This document shows positions 12,010 to 23,609 of a stretch of DNA of 64,000 nt, one piece after another. The stretch is from Protonemura montana. Taxonomy: Eukaryota; Arthropoda; Insecta; Plecoptera; Nemouridae. The notes beneath the pieces are model-generated. The model searched no databases. It had not been told where the DNA came from and saw only the letters and a list, made by a program, of their open reading frames with translations. The stretch is taken from positions 1 to 64,000 of the forward strand of contig OX387604.1 of NCBI GenBank assembly GCA_947568835.1. Direction: 5' to 3'. Position 1 is the stretch's first letter, and every line of letters begins with the position of its first letter. The position numbers were made by a program, and so were the translations under genes.

Positions 12010-15000
12010 TTCCTAGAGGTCGAAGGGATAAGAATAACACCACACTGCGCTGGGTCACCGTATTGCAAGGGTGACTATCATACACATGACCAATTCTTCG
12101 GGAGAGAGGTTGGAGGGATGAAAGTTAAGCAACACTGAGCTGGGTCAGGTATTGGATAGGTGACCATCATACACATGTCCAATTACGTTCGGCAGAGGTT
12201 GAAAGGCTGCAAGTTAAGCAACACTACGCTGGGTCAGGTATTGGATGGGTAACCGTCAGACCAGTTCTGTGCGGGAGAGGTTGGCAGAATGAAAGTTAGT
12301 CAACCCTGCGCTAGGTCATGTTTTAAATGGATAACCATCATACACATGACCATTTCTTTTAGGGAGAGAGGTTAGTTGGAGGGATGAAAGTCAAGAAACA
12401 CTGCGCTGGGTCAGGTATAGGATGGGTGACCTTCATACACATGTCCAGTCTTATTTGGGAGAGGTTGGAGGAATGAAAGTTAAGCAACACTGCGCTGGGT
12501 CAGGTGTTGGATGGGTAACCGCCAGACCAGTTCTATACGGGAGAGAGGTTGGAGGGATGAAAGTTAAGCAACACTACGCTGGGTCAGGTATTGGATAAGT
12601 GACCATCAAACAAATGACCAGTTTTATTTGGGAGAAAGGTTGGAGGGATGAAAGTAAAGCAACACTACGCTGGGTCAGGTATTGGATGGGTGACTATCAA
12701 ACAAATGACCAGTTTTATTTGGGAGGGAGGTTGGAGGGATGAAAGTAAAGCAACACTGTTCTGGGTCAGGTATTGGATAGAAAACCATTATACACATGAC
12801 CAGTTCTGTTCGGGAGAGAGGTTGAAGGGTGAAAGTTAAGCAGCACTGCGCTGGGTCAGGTATTGGATGGGTGACTATCAAACACATGACCAGTTTTGTT
12901 TGGGAGAGAGGTTGGAGGGATGCAAGTTAAGCAACACTACGCTGGGTCAAGTATTGGATGGGTAACCGCCAGACCGGTTCTGTACGGGAGAGAGGTTGGA
13001 GGGTTGAAAGTAAAGCAACACTGCGCTGAGTCGGGTATTGGATGGGTGACTATCATACACATAATAGGTTCAATTCGGGAGAGAGGTAGGAGGGATGCAA
13101 ATTAAGCAACACTGCGCTGAGTCGGGAATTGGATGGGTGACCATCACATAAATGACCAGTTCTGTTAGGGAGAGAGGTTGGAGGGATGCAAGTTAAGCAA
13201 CACTACGCTGGGTCAAGTATTGAATGGGTAACCACCAGACCGGTTCTGTACGGGAGAGAATTTGGAGGGTTTAAAGTAAAGCAACACTGCGCTGAGTCAG
13301 GTATTGGATGGGTGACCATCACACATACCATCAGCTCTATTCGGGAGAGACGTTGGAGGGATGCAAATTGAGCAACACTACGCTGGGTCAGGTGTTGGAT
13401 GGGTAACCGCCAGACCAGTTCTATACGGGAGAGAGGTTTGAGGGATGAAAGTTATCAACACTGCGCTGGGTCAGGTATTGGATGGATGACTATCATACAC
13501 ATAAGCAATTCTGTCCGGAGGAGAGGTTGAAGAGATGAAAGTAAAGCAACACTGCGCTGGGCCAGGTATTGGATGGGTACCTGCTAGACCAGTTCTGTAC
13601 GGGAGAGAGGTTGGAGGGATGAGAATAAAGCAACACTGTTCTGGGTCGGGTTTTGAATGAATGACCATCATACACATGACCATTTCTTTTAGGGAGAGAG
13701 GTTAGTTGGAGGGATGAAAGTCAAGGAACATTGCGCATGGTCAGGTATAAGATGGGTGACTATCATATACATGTCCAGTCCTATTTGGGAGAGGTTGGAG
13801 GAACGAAAGTTAAGCAACACTGCGCTGGGTCAGGTATTGGATGGGTGACCATAATTCACATTACCAGTTCTGTTCGTGAGAGAGATTGGAGGGATGAAAG
13901 TTAAGGAACACAGTGCTGGGTCAGGCATAGGATGAGTGACCATCGAACACACGGCCAGTTCTGTTCAGGAGAGAGGTTGGAGGGATGAAAGTATTGCAAC
14001 ACTGCGCTGAGTCAGGTATTAGATGGGTGACCATCATACACATGATCAGTTCTGTTCGGGAAAAAGGTTGGAGGGATGAAAGTCAATAACACTGTTCTCG
14101 GTCAGGTTTTGGATGGATAACCATCATACACATGACCATTTATTTTTGAGAGAGGTAAGTTGGAGGGATGAAAGTCAAGCAACACTTCGTTGGGTCAGTA
14201 TTAGGGTGGCTGACCACCATACACTTGACCCGTTTTATTTGGGAGAGAGGTTGGAGGGTGAAAGTTAAGCAGCACTGCGCTGGTTCAGGTATTGGATGGG
14301 TGAATATCAAATACATGACCAGTTTTGTTTGGGAGAGAGGTTGGAGGGATGCAAGTTAAGCAACACTACGCTGGGTCAGGTATTGGATGGGTAACCGCCA
14401 GACCAGTTCTGTACGGGAGAGAGGTTGGAGGGATGAAAGTAAAGCAACACTGCGCTGGGTCAGGTTTAGGATGGGTGACCATCATACACATGTCCAGTCC
14501 TATTTAGGAGAGGTTGGAGGGATGCAAGTTAGGCAACACTACGCTGGGTCAGGTATTGGATGGGTAACCACCTGACCAGTTCTGTACGGGAGAGAGGTTG
14601 AGGGGTGCAAGTTAAGCAACACTCCGCTGAGTCAGGCATTGGATGGGTACCTGCTAGACCAGTTTTGTACGGGAGTAGGTTGGAGGGATGAAAGTAAAGC
14701 AACACTGCGCTGGATTAGATAATGGATGGGTGACCATCATACACATGAATAGTTATTTTCGGGAGAGAGGTTGGAGGGATGCAAGCTAAGCAACACTGCA
14801 CAGAGTCGGGTATTGAATAGGTACACATCATTCACATGACCAGTTCATTTTGGGAGATAGGTTGGAGGGATGAAAGTAAGGCAACACTGCGCAGGGTCAG
14901 GTATTGGATAGGTAACCGCCAGACCAGTTCTTTACGGGAGAGAGGTTGGAGGGATGAAAGTAAAGCAACACTGCGCTGGATCAGGTGATGGATGGGTGAC

Positions 15001-15235
15001 CATCATACACATGACCATTTCTATTCGGGAGAGAGGTTAAAGGGATGCAAGTTAAGCAACACTCCGCTGAGACTGGTATTGGATGGGTGACCAACATACA
15101 CATGACCAATTCAATTCGGGAGAGAGGTTGGAGGGATGCAAGTTGAGCAACACTACGCTGGGTCAGGTATTGGATGGGTAACCGCCAGACCAGTTCTGAA
15201 CGGGAGAGAGGTTGAAGGGATGAAAGTTAAGCAAC
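12010..15235 (+). repeat. 5S-rRNA-like ~90-bp repeat array, heterogeneous
   Basis: About 35 tandem units, mostly 85-91 bp. The core AAGTTAAGCAACACTGCGCT, then GGGTCAGGTATTGGATGGG, then TGACC closely follows the middle of animal 5S rRNA (about nt 47-90), which holds the A box, intermediate element and start of the C box. Some units continue ACCGCCAGACC, also 5S-like. The rest (TTCTGTTCGGGAGAGAGG) is only weakly 5S-like, and the 5' and 3' ends of 5S that form helix I are missing. This is a 5S-derived satellite or amplified SINE3-like head, not a functional 5S gene array. Units here differ from each other by many substitutions. Confidence 0.88.
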
Positions 15236-15805
15236 ACTGGCGTCGTGTGGGGCATGAAATGAGTGTGTAAAGTATTTGCACGTACCTCGTCTTCAAGCAG
15301 CTGGCAGCGACACCAACTGTTGAAATCTTCCCCTAACACAGGGGGTGTTAGCTACGCTCCCAGCTGTCTGGTTATCACCAACACCCCCCTCTCCCTCGCT
15401 CCTTCAGCAGCGTCACGTGGCTGCCATTGTTGACTCCCCTGCATCCTGCGTCCAGCGTCCTGCGTCCAGCGGCCAGCAATCACAGCACTTGAAACTTTCA
15501 CGGAGCACTTTGTCCTGCACTTAGTCCTGCACTTTGTCCTGCACTTTGTCCTTCATTTTGTCCATCACTTGCCGGTAACTTTCCGACCACTTTACACTTG
15601 TCACACTATCGCAGAACTTTCAGCGACTGCTTTTTAGACACTGCCCTGCAAGGAAAGTTTAAGAAAGCATTAGCTTATGTTGTAAGTTAGGCGCTTGAAA
15701 ATACCTCTTATCGTCTCAGATGCAGGAAAAAGCTGCTGACTCACTCAGTGTGATCTTACGAGGGGGAGGATGCGGGATACAGACTTTAACTAACCAAAAC
15801 TAACT
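15236..15805. repeat. Cassette block A, copy 2
   Basis: Same order as at 2370: TCTTCAAGCAGCTG segment, GTCACGTGGC segment, a short 12-bp minisatellite (about 15505-15570, five or six units) and the conserved tail with GAGGGGGAGGATGCGGGAT. Confidence 0.75.
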
Positions 15806-15809
15806 CAAA

Positions 15810-16165
15810 TAACCTGGATAGAACATGAGATCCAGCCAGCTTATCGCAAATAAAATAGACAGAGCATAGGATACAGGCAGCTGATCTCAAATTACCTGAA
15901 TGGAGCATAAGATCAAATCAGCTTATCTCTAATAATATGCATGGCATAGGATACAGTCAGCTGATCTCAATAAAACCTGGATGGAGCATAGGGTCCATCC
16001 AGCTGAGCACTAATATCCTGGAAAGAGCATTGGATCTAGTCAGCTGATCTAAAATAATCTAGATAGAGCATAGGGTCGAGCCAGCTGATCTCAATAACCT
16101 AAATAGAGCATAGGATCCAGCCAGCTGATCTCAAATGACCTGGACAGAGCATGAGTTTCAGCCAG
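15810..16165. repeat. 41-bp satellite (block B), copy 2
   Basis: About eight degenerate 41-bp units (ACCTGGATAGAGCATAGG, ATCCAGCCAGCTGATCTC). Confidence 0.85.
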
Positions 16166-16184
16166 TAAAACAAATGGGATTGTT

Positions 16185-17715
16185 CAGATGATTTTAAATA
16201 TACGATTGTTAAATTGACAAAGAAAACTCACCACGTGGTTCAGTAGTAGATCCAGCTCGATGACAGGATGTTGTCTCCCAGATCTCCCAGCTCGATGACA
16301 GGATGTTGTCTCCAAGATCTCCCAGCTTTGATTGACTGCTGTCTCTCAACCTTGAAGTCCTCCCTGCAATGAAACAACGTTATTATTTACACAGTCAGGT
16401 GCCTCAGAGTGGACCACGGCCAGGACAAGGGAGGCATCCAACTGGCCGTGGCAACATAAATTGTCTTGCAATGCCCTCTGTATTTTATCATTAGGAACAC
16501 AAATAATCTCTCATAATTTGGTGCCCGAATGGGGAATCGAACCCTGATCTCCACACATGGTTATAATCTTCTAAAGAGTTTCACATATTTGAGAGAGTAG
16601 CTGTGTTCATGATACTGCAATACTAGCCCAATGCAAGCGACGAGGGAGAGAGAATTTATTGAATAAATAATTTGATATTAGAGTTGATTGTACACTGCAG
16701 TTGTCAAGTGAACCACGATGTATTTGACCCTGCTAGGGTAGACTAACCTGGTAATAAAATTAAATGTCAACGCCCGCGAGTTGCAGATAATGAACTAAAT
16801 TCTAGCCGTTAGAGCGAAGATGATGATACCAGCCGGAATATTGTTTTACACAAACGATGGATTTTATTAGATAAGGCATTGCTAGCAGAAATGTTCACTC
16901 AATCGATGAATCGAAACCCGCTGTTCCACTGACCATTCATTCACTAACAATTGGATCTAAGCTTCCATATCCATTTGAATAAACAAGGAGTAGCAGAATG
17001 AAATCACGGAACATTCCTCAGAGATAATATGAACTATAAACTAGAACAAGATCTTTGCTGTAAATCAAACCAATCAAGAGATGACAAGCTTCATACAAGA
17101 TCACACACGTGTTGGTCTATGCATGATGCTATCATGAACTAGACACACTATCTTTGTTAGTATCAACAGATGAATTAATTCTGATTTATTAAAATGTCTG
17201 GCAAATGATTCTCCTTCGAATGAGAGCAGACGTGTGATAGTATTGCTACTTAATACACGACACGGGTCTGGTGGTCAGAGGCATGTCGGTACATACTTTA
17301 CATGGCAAGCACTGAACACGAGCAACGATACAAGTACTGAATTACTACACATGTCCTCGTGGTCATACTTATTTATTCGCGAATAAAATGTTTTCCCTGG
17401 GCTCGGCTGGTAATAATATCGAGTTAAATAGCGCCATGCAATGAAACCATGCTTTGAATAAAACTCCGTGCACGAGTGGAATTAAAACTTTAAAGAATAT
17501 GTTAGTTAGCGAAATTGGCTTACCGTGGTTATCGGCTGTACGGGAGACCCTTCTTGTTCCAGCCCACGGCACCAACTGTCGTTCAAGCACGGTGTAGAAA
17601 CGCTACAGAAGCGCAGTGGCGAGTGTTTCTCGTACTGTCATAGTTGTAAAGAGCGCCAAGAGAGTGCGCTCGCGGCCCTGAAAACAAGCCATGGAACCTT
17701 CTCAAAATAAGGCGG
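16185..17715. repeat. ~1.3-kb repeat (block C), single diverged unit
   Basis: One copy of the diverged type, closest to unit 4 at 7480-8960. It includes the TGGTGCCCGAATGGGG site at about 16519. From about 16840 to the 5S-like array it parallels 8090-12000 with an offset of about 8754 bp. Confidence 0.8.
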
Positions 17716-17944
17716 CAATAATAAGGCACGAAAAAAAACAAAGAATTTAACCCATTTCACAGTTTCTGCATGAATATATAATTATTATAACCACGACAAA
17801 CACGATTATTCAATCGTTCAAACACATTGGAGTCTCTTCTGAAAGTTTCTCATTACATCCAAAAACACTCGACGTTGTTATGAATGGGAATAATCAAGCG
17901 ACGTCTTCAATTCTCGTAAGCTTACCTACCTGAGTGAGGTGGAT

Positions 17945-18237
17945 GCAATTCGACATGCCTAGAGGTTGAAGGGATAAGAATAAAACCACACTGCGCAGGG
18001 TCAGGTCATGGTCACCCATCCAATACCTGACCCAGTGCAGTGTTGCTAACTTCCATCCCCCCCAACCTCTCTCCCGATCCGAACTGGTCATGTGTTTGAT
18101 GGTCACCCATCCAATACCTGGCCCAGCGCAGTGTTGCTTAACTTTCATCCCTCCAACCTCTTTCCCGAACAGAACAAGTCATGTGTACGATGGTCACCCA
18201 TCCAATACCTGAACTAGCGCAGTGTTGCTTAACTCAC
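17945..18237 (-). repeat. 5S-rRNA-like repeat, three reversed units
   Basis: Equivalent to 9190-9480, minus orientation, with the same GGTCACCCATCCAATACCTG signature. Confidence 0.85.
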
Positions 18238-18239
18238 TG

Positions 18240-18345
18240 ATCATCAGATCAACACGATCTGAACCCACGCCCTCCGAGGAGGACTGCGACCGGATGGCCG
18301 AGCGGTCTAAGGCGCTGCGCCTTAGACCGCTCGGCCATCCTGACT
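18240..18345 (-). pseudogene. Rearranged tRNA-Leu relic with palindrome
   Basis: Same tRNA-Leu-derived block as at 9490, but the anticodon arm is replaced by an inverted copy of the 5' end. Positions 18292-18340 form a perfect inverted repeat with two 23-nt arms and a 3-nt centre (CTG). The arms correspond to the tRNA-Leu D-arm region beginning GGATGGCCGAGCGG. Confidence 0.85.
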
Positions 18346-18546
18346 TAATGGTGAAGTGATATATAATTTTGTACAATCACTGTCCAGATATGTATAAATA
18401 GAAATGAGGGCCTAATTTAGAACCAGCAGCATAGCGAATGTGCTTTCAAAAAAGGGCAAATAAAAAAAATATATGATTTTATAGGTAATAAAAACTAGCC
18501 TCGTTGATGTATGCAATATTGCAAGAGAAAATAAAATTCAAAAAGA

Positions 18547-18617
18547 TACATCGGCTGGGAATCGAACCCGGGCCGCCCGCGTGGCAGCCGAGCATTCTAC
18601 CACTGAGCCACCGCTGC
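18547..18617 (-). pseudogene. tRNA-Gly(GCC)-like, damaged copy
   Basis: Same 71-nt unit as at 9775 with extra changes: the acceptor strand (TACATCGG on the plus strand), a G-to-C change in the anticodon stem and one D-arm change. The T-run terminator (18540-18544) is kept. The broken anticodon stem suggests a pseudogene. Confidence 0.65.
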
Positions 18618-19090
18618 AGATATAAGCTATGCAGGCAGTAACTCATCTTGCCAGTTGGGATTATTTCCTCTGACTGATAAGGACGTTGACCAATCTAATC
18701 TAAATAATAATTAAAGTACTATTTTTGCAGTGTTTTTTGGTTTTCTGGCATTTCCACTAGGGAGCTTAAACCAGCAAGCGTATGATGGACAGGAAGCTAG
18801 ACTGGAAAGTTTATTGATTGAAGTTCATTGATTATTGTTGATCCACAAATAACAGAGTTTGATTTGGTTTGATCGCGGCTCAGTTCTTCCAGATTCACTA
18901 TACGATAATATTCTAGCATAACATGTTTCCAGGGTTCAAACCAGCGCCTACTCACAACACGCATCGCGTTGTTTGCTTTGTTATTGCTTGAATAAATCTG
19001 AAACCCTTTCAAATCACTGCATGCCTGGACTTGCAAAGCTCTTTACTAGCGTCAAGTACTTGCTTCTACCATAAAGAAAGACTTAGGTTA
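18618..19090. other. Spacer, no gene seen
   Basis: Copy of 9846-10315. No coding or RNA signal recognised. Confidence 0.4.
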
Positions 19091-19337
19091 GGTTTAAAGG
19101 TATCTGGTTAAAAGGTATCTGGTATAAAGGTACCTGGTATAAAGGTACCTGATATAAAGGTACCTGGTATAAAGGTATCTGGTATAAAGGTATCTGGTAT
19201 AAAGGTACCTGGTATAAAGGTATCTGGTATAAAGGTATCTGGTATAAAGGTATCTGGTATAAAGGTATCTGGAATAAAGGTATCTGGTATAAAGGTATCT
19301 GGTATAAAGGTATCTGGTATAAAGGTATCTGGTATAT
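19091..19337. repeat. 15-bp minisatellite (GGTATCTGGTATAAA)n, copy 2
   Basis: About 16 units, with more GGTACCTGG variants than the 10316 array and three fewer units. The flanks are nearly identical, so the arrays changed length after duplication. Confidence 0.92.
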
Positions 19338-20740
19338 CGGCACTGGGGTTTAACAGAAAGCTTAGAGCATGACGGATGGTGGCGGCGCTAGTTGTAGCAA
19401 ACCGCTGTACGTGCCGCGGAGTTGGAAAAATCCGTAGTGCATGTGACTTTCGTAAACGCGCTAGTAGCTTAGAGAAAAGAATACGGGTTAGGTAGAGCTT
19501 TACAGTCTGTGTTAAAGTTTCTGCCAACTTATTGGACCTTCTTTGGAACCACACCATGATCGCAGCAGTCGTTTGGGGTGCCAGCAGCTAGCGATTGCGG
19601 GATTTTAGTGGCACTGCCTAGGAACTACATGAATACCTTACCGACTCGGCTCAGGCTGTCAGAAAATGCGGTGTTTGTGAGCCTGTCGGCGGGATCGCGA
19701 TTGCCAGGTAGCGAAAAGGGTGTGTTATTTTTAGAAGCGGGTAGCAACCAATCTGTTCACCAGTTCCACAAAACCATATGCGTGAGACGATACCAAATGT
19801 TTACATGGACTCTGTGAATTGAAACAAGGAAATCCATTTCATCCTTGTCGATGGTTACTTTTAATCTTAAGAGAAATTAACTATCAGGCTCATTTAGGTT
19901 CTTTACATGTATGCTATAAAAGTGGAATTTAATCTTTGAATGCGGGATTTTCTTTCTGCAACTAATTGTTTTAAAAAAAAAGCGAAATCTGAAAAATGTT
20001 GGTAGGTTCCTGGATAACGTTTTTTTTTTAAGTTTTATGCTTTAAAATATACAATCAACAGAAATAATGGCGGTAATTAACTTTGTAAGTAAAAATGACG
20101 ATCGACAGCCCGGTTAGTGGAAAAGAATATACCTAATGACATTCTAGGCCCAGATTGAGCGATTTGACATAATTTCGCACCCAACAATTTCAATGTGACA
20201 CGGTCATGTTCGTAAATGCATGGTATGAGAGACTTACAGCGAATTCAAGCGGCACAAAGTGGTTTTATAAAAAATATCCGCAGAGAGCTATGTCTGTATT
20301 GGACTGCTAGATGGTATTACAATTTAGTTCAGTAGTAATCATTTTTTCTCCCCCCCTCCCCCCCACACTTTAGCAGCTGACTATATTTGCCGCATTTTCA
20401 CATGGCAAATCGTGTAGGAGTGATAGATGTTGCAGAGTTTACCTTGTCATACTCGTGAAAACTTACGCGATTTTTGTGGGTTCGTGAATGGCCGAAACTG
20501 ACTTTGATCATGTCTACGCGGCAATGTTTTAGTAAGCATATAAAAAACAGGGGTTATTTTTCAAGAAAAAGGAAGAGACACTATCAGACAGAAAATTGAA
20601 GAAAAATGAAGATTTATCAAGCCTCAAGGTAAGCATTCCACTTTGTTTTCATTCACAATCACCTTCAATATGCACCATTCGCAATACACACCCGGCCAAT
20701 GCTATGAGGGTACTACATTACTACATTTTTGACATTCCTA
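19338..20740. other. Cassette block E flank, copy 2
   Basis: Near-identical to 10613-12009 with scattered substitutions and small indels. It includes a C-rich homopolymer at about 20351-20364. No gene supported. Confidence 0.45.
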
Positions 20741-20744
20741 GAGG

Positions 20745-22018
20745 TCGAAGGGATAAGAATAAAACCACGCTGCGCTGGGTCACCGTATTGCATGGGTGAC
20801 TATCATACACATGACCAATTCTGTTCGGGAGAGAGATTGGAGTGATGAAAGTTAAGTAACACTGCGCTGGGTCAGGTATTGGATGGGTTACCATCATACA
20901 CATGACCAGTTTCGTTCGGGAGAGAGGTTGGAGGGATGAAAGTTAAGCAATACTGCGCTGGGTCAGGTATTGGATGGGTGATCATCATACACATGACCAG
21001 TTCTGTTCGGGAGAGGTTGGAGTGATGAAAGTTAAGCAACACTGCGCTGGGTCAGGTATTGGATGGGTGACCATCATACACATGACCAATTCTGTTCGGG
21101 AGAGAGGTTGGAGGGATGAAAGTTAAGCAACACTGCGCTGGGTCAGGTATTGGATGGGTGACCATCATACACATGACCAATTCTGTTCGGGGGAGAGGTT
21201 GGAGGGATGAAAGTTAAGCAACACTGCACTGGGTCAGGTATTGAATGGGTGATCATCATACACATGACCAGTTCTGTTCGGGAGAGGTTGGAGTGATGAA
21301 AGTTAAGCAACACTGCGCTGGGTCAGGTATTGGATGGGTGACCATCATACACATGACCAATTCTGTTCGGGAGAGAGGTTGGAGGGATGAAAGTTAAGCA
21401 ACACTGCGCTGGGTCAGGTATTGGATAGGTGACCATCATACACATGACCAATTCCGTTCGGGAGAGGTTGGAGTGATGAAAGTTAAGCAACACTGCGCTG
21501 GGTCAGGTATTGGATGGGTGACCATCATACACATGACCAATTCTGTTCGGGGGAGAGGTTGGAGGGATGAAAGTTAAGCAACACTGCACTGGGTCAGGTA
21601 TTGAATGGGTGATCATCATACACATGACCAGTTCTGTTCGGGAGAGGTTGGAGTGATGAAAGTTAAGCAACACTGCGCTGGGTCAGGTATTGGATGGATG
21701 ACCATCATACACATGACCAATTCTGTTCGGGAGAGAGGTTGGAGGGATGAAAGTTAAGCAACACTGCGCTGGGTCAGGTATTGGATAGGTGACCATCATA
21801 CACATGACAAATTCCGTTCGGGAGAGGTTGGAGTGATGAAAGTTAAGCAACACTGCGCTGGGTCAGGTATTGGATGGGTGACCATCATACACATGACCAG
21901 TTCTGTTCGGGAGAGAGGTTGGAGGGATGAAAGTTAAGCAATACTGCGCTGGGTCAGGTATTGGATGGGTGATCATCATACACATGACCAGTTCTGTTCG
22001 GGAGAGACGTTGGAGGGA
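20745..22018 (+). repeat. 5S-rRNA-like array with 360-bp higher-order repeat
   Basis: About 14 units of ~90 bp, far more uniform than the 12-15 kb array. Diagnostic variants repeat every 360 bp: the CTGCACTGGG/TTGAATGGG unit starts at about 21181 and again at 21541, and the TTGGATAGG unit near 21361 and 21721. Four monomers therefore form a higher-order unit. The array ends abruptly at about 22018 in single-copy sequence. Confidence 0.9.
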
Positions 22019-23605
22019 TCGTCTTCTAGATACGCGCATTGGCAAACAAAAGAAGCATACGGTGTGATTGAAGACAAGTCCGAAAAATGTTCAAAAAAAT
22101 TCAATGGAATTTTTTTAGGAGAATTTAACAAGAATTCTCAGATAATCTTAAATCCACACGACTTTTCGAATTTTCAAAAAAGAAAACGAAATTCTAGTCT
22201 TCAAGACGATATTTTTTTGCGTTCTTAACTTCAGAATGCATTACCACAAAGTTTAACAATGCATGTTGTCGATCACCTATTATAATTACATTACTAGCAA
22301 TGAAAAAAGCACTCGCAAGTAATTTTGGAGCGTCCTGGAATTGACATTTTGTATTTTCCAAGTGGAGGTCGCGACACCCGCGTGAAAATTTTGGGTCTTT
22401 TTTTAACGTTTCGTGGACAGCCGCATGCTAGGTGCAGTCCTGTATAGTCCTGTATACTACTACTATACTTATTATATACTACTACTACTATAGTCGCGTA
22501 ATAAAAGATGTCGATGGTCCATGTATGGAAAGCTAAGCAACGCGAAAGTATGACATAAATACAGAGATATTGTTCCATCAGACATAAATTATATTACAAC
22601 TCATGTTTTAGTGTTTAAAACGATGTAATTAGAGTTTGTAATCAAAATAATTGTAATCACATAAAGTGGTCAGAATGTTTACAGTAAAATAAAATTGTCT
22701 CTTATGTCCGAGCACTTTAAGGGATAAAATCATTTTTTAGTCAATGGAGTACTCATAAGCGCCATGTGGACATGATTATTCAACCATCCGTTCCATGAGG
22801 AATAAGGAAAGCGTTTCCAGCTCTGCCTCTGAGTCGGCAAATTGCAAAGGACTGTCTGTTCCTTTACTACCGCGCTTGCCGCCCTACCGCACTTGCAAAT
22901 AGTTGTTGTCCAAAACACAACAAAGCGTTCAGGGTGCCCGTGAAACCTTTTTCTCACCGAAATCTGTCGATGACTAGTTTATTGTACCCGTCCCTTCGCT
23001 TTCATCCCGCCAGATAAAAGCTTGATCGCAGCCGACGGGATGGGAGGCCGTGGGGTCAAAATCTGGTGGGTGTTTGCGACAACACTAGCTAATTGCTTAG
23101 GTTTCGCGGCGGTGGCTGAACCGGGGCCCCGTTTGTGTCGGTGTCGCGAGGCCCGAATGACAGGCGTACAATGTTATTCCGTAAGTCTACAAAAGTGTTC
23201 TTAGAAATTTTCCCAAAATTCTGTTTGGAACCCTGATTTGTGGGTTTAAGCACGAAAATCAAATTTAAAAAATCCAGCCGGCTGGGGCCCCAGGGGCCCC
23301 GGCCGGATGAAGGCCCCAGCGGCATTTGCCGCCTGGCTGCCCTGGCCAGTCCGACACTGGACATGAGTCTTAAAACCATAATGTGTGTGTGTTTGTTTGT
23401 TCGCGCTTCAGCGGCCAAACGCTTGCGTTGCTTTGAACCGAATTTGCAGAGCACATTTTTATGTTCTCAACTTCGACCCCCCATGCGTTTTTCAGAATAA
23501 TCGGTCAAATAGTTATGATAAAATAAGCACAATTTTAGATTTTGAATACACTTTTCGGAGTACATATTATTTTGTTCGCCTCACATGCTTATTTCAGTAA
23601 TTTCT
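22019..23605. other. Low-copy region, no gene recognised
   Basis: AT-rich sequence with short open frames only. Local features are a short TACTACTATA repeat near 22450-22495 and a GC-rich patch near 23265-23345 with GGGGCCCCAGGGGCCCC. Nothing matches a protein family I know. Confidence 0.4.
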
Positions 23606-23609
23606 GTCC

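Noticed and set aside
12010-15235. Functional 5S rRNA gene array
   Set aside because: Units are ~90 bp rather than a 120-nt gene plus spacer, lack the 5' and 3' helix I sequences, and have no consistent T-run terminator. They are 5S-derived only.
12010-22018. CRISPR-like array
   Set aside because: Repeats are contiguous without unique spacers, and the context is eukaryotic.
23089-23500. Overlapping ~90-120-codon frames over the GC-rich patch
   Set aside because: Both strands are open to a similar extent, there is no recognisable motif, and composition explains them.
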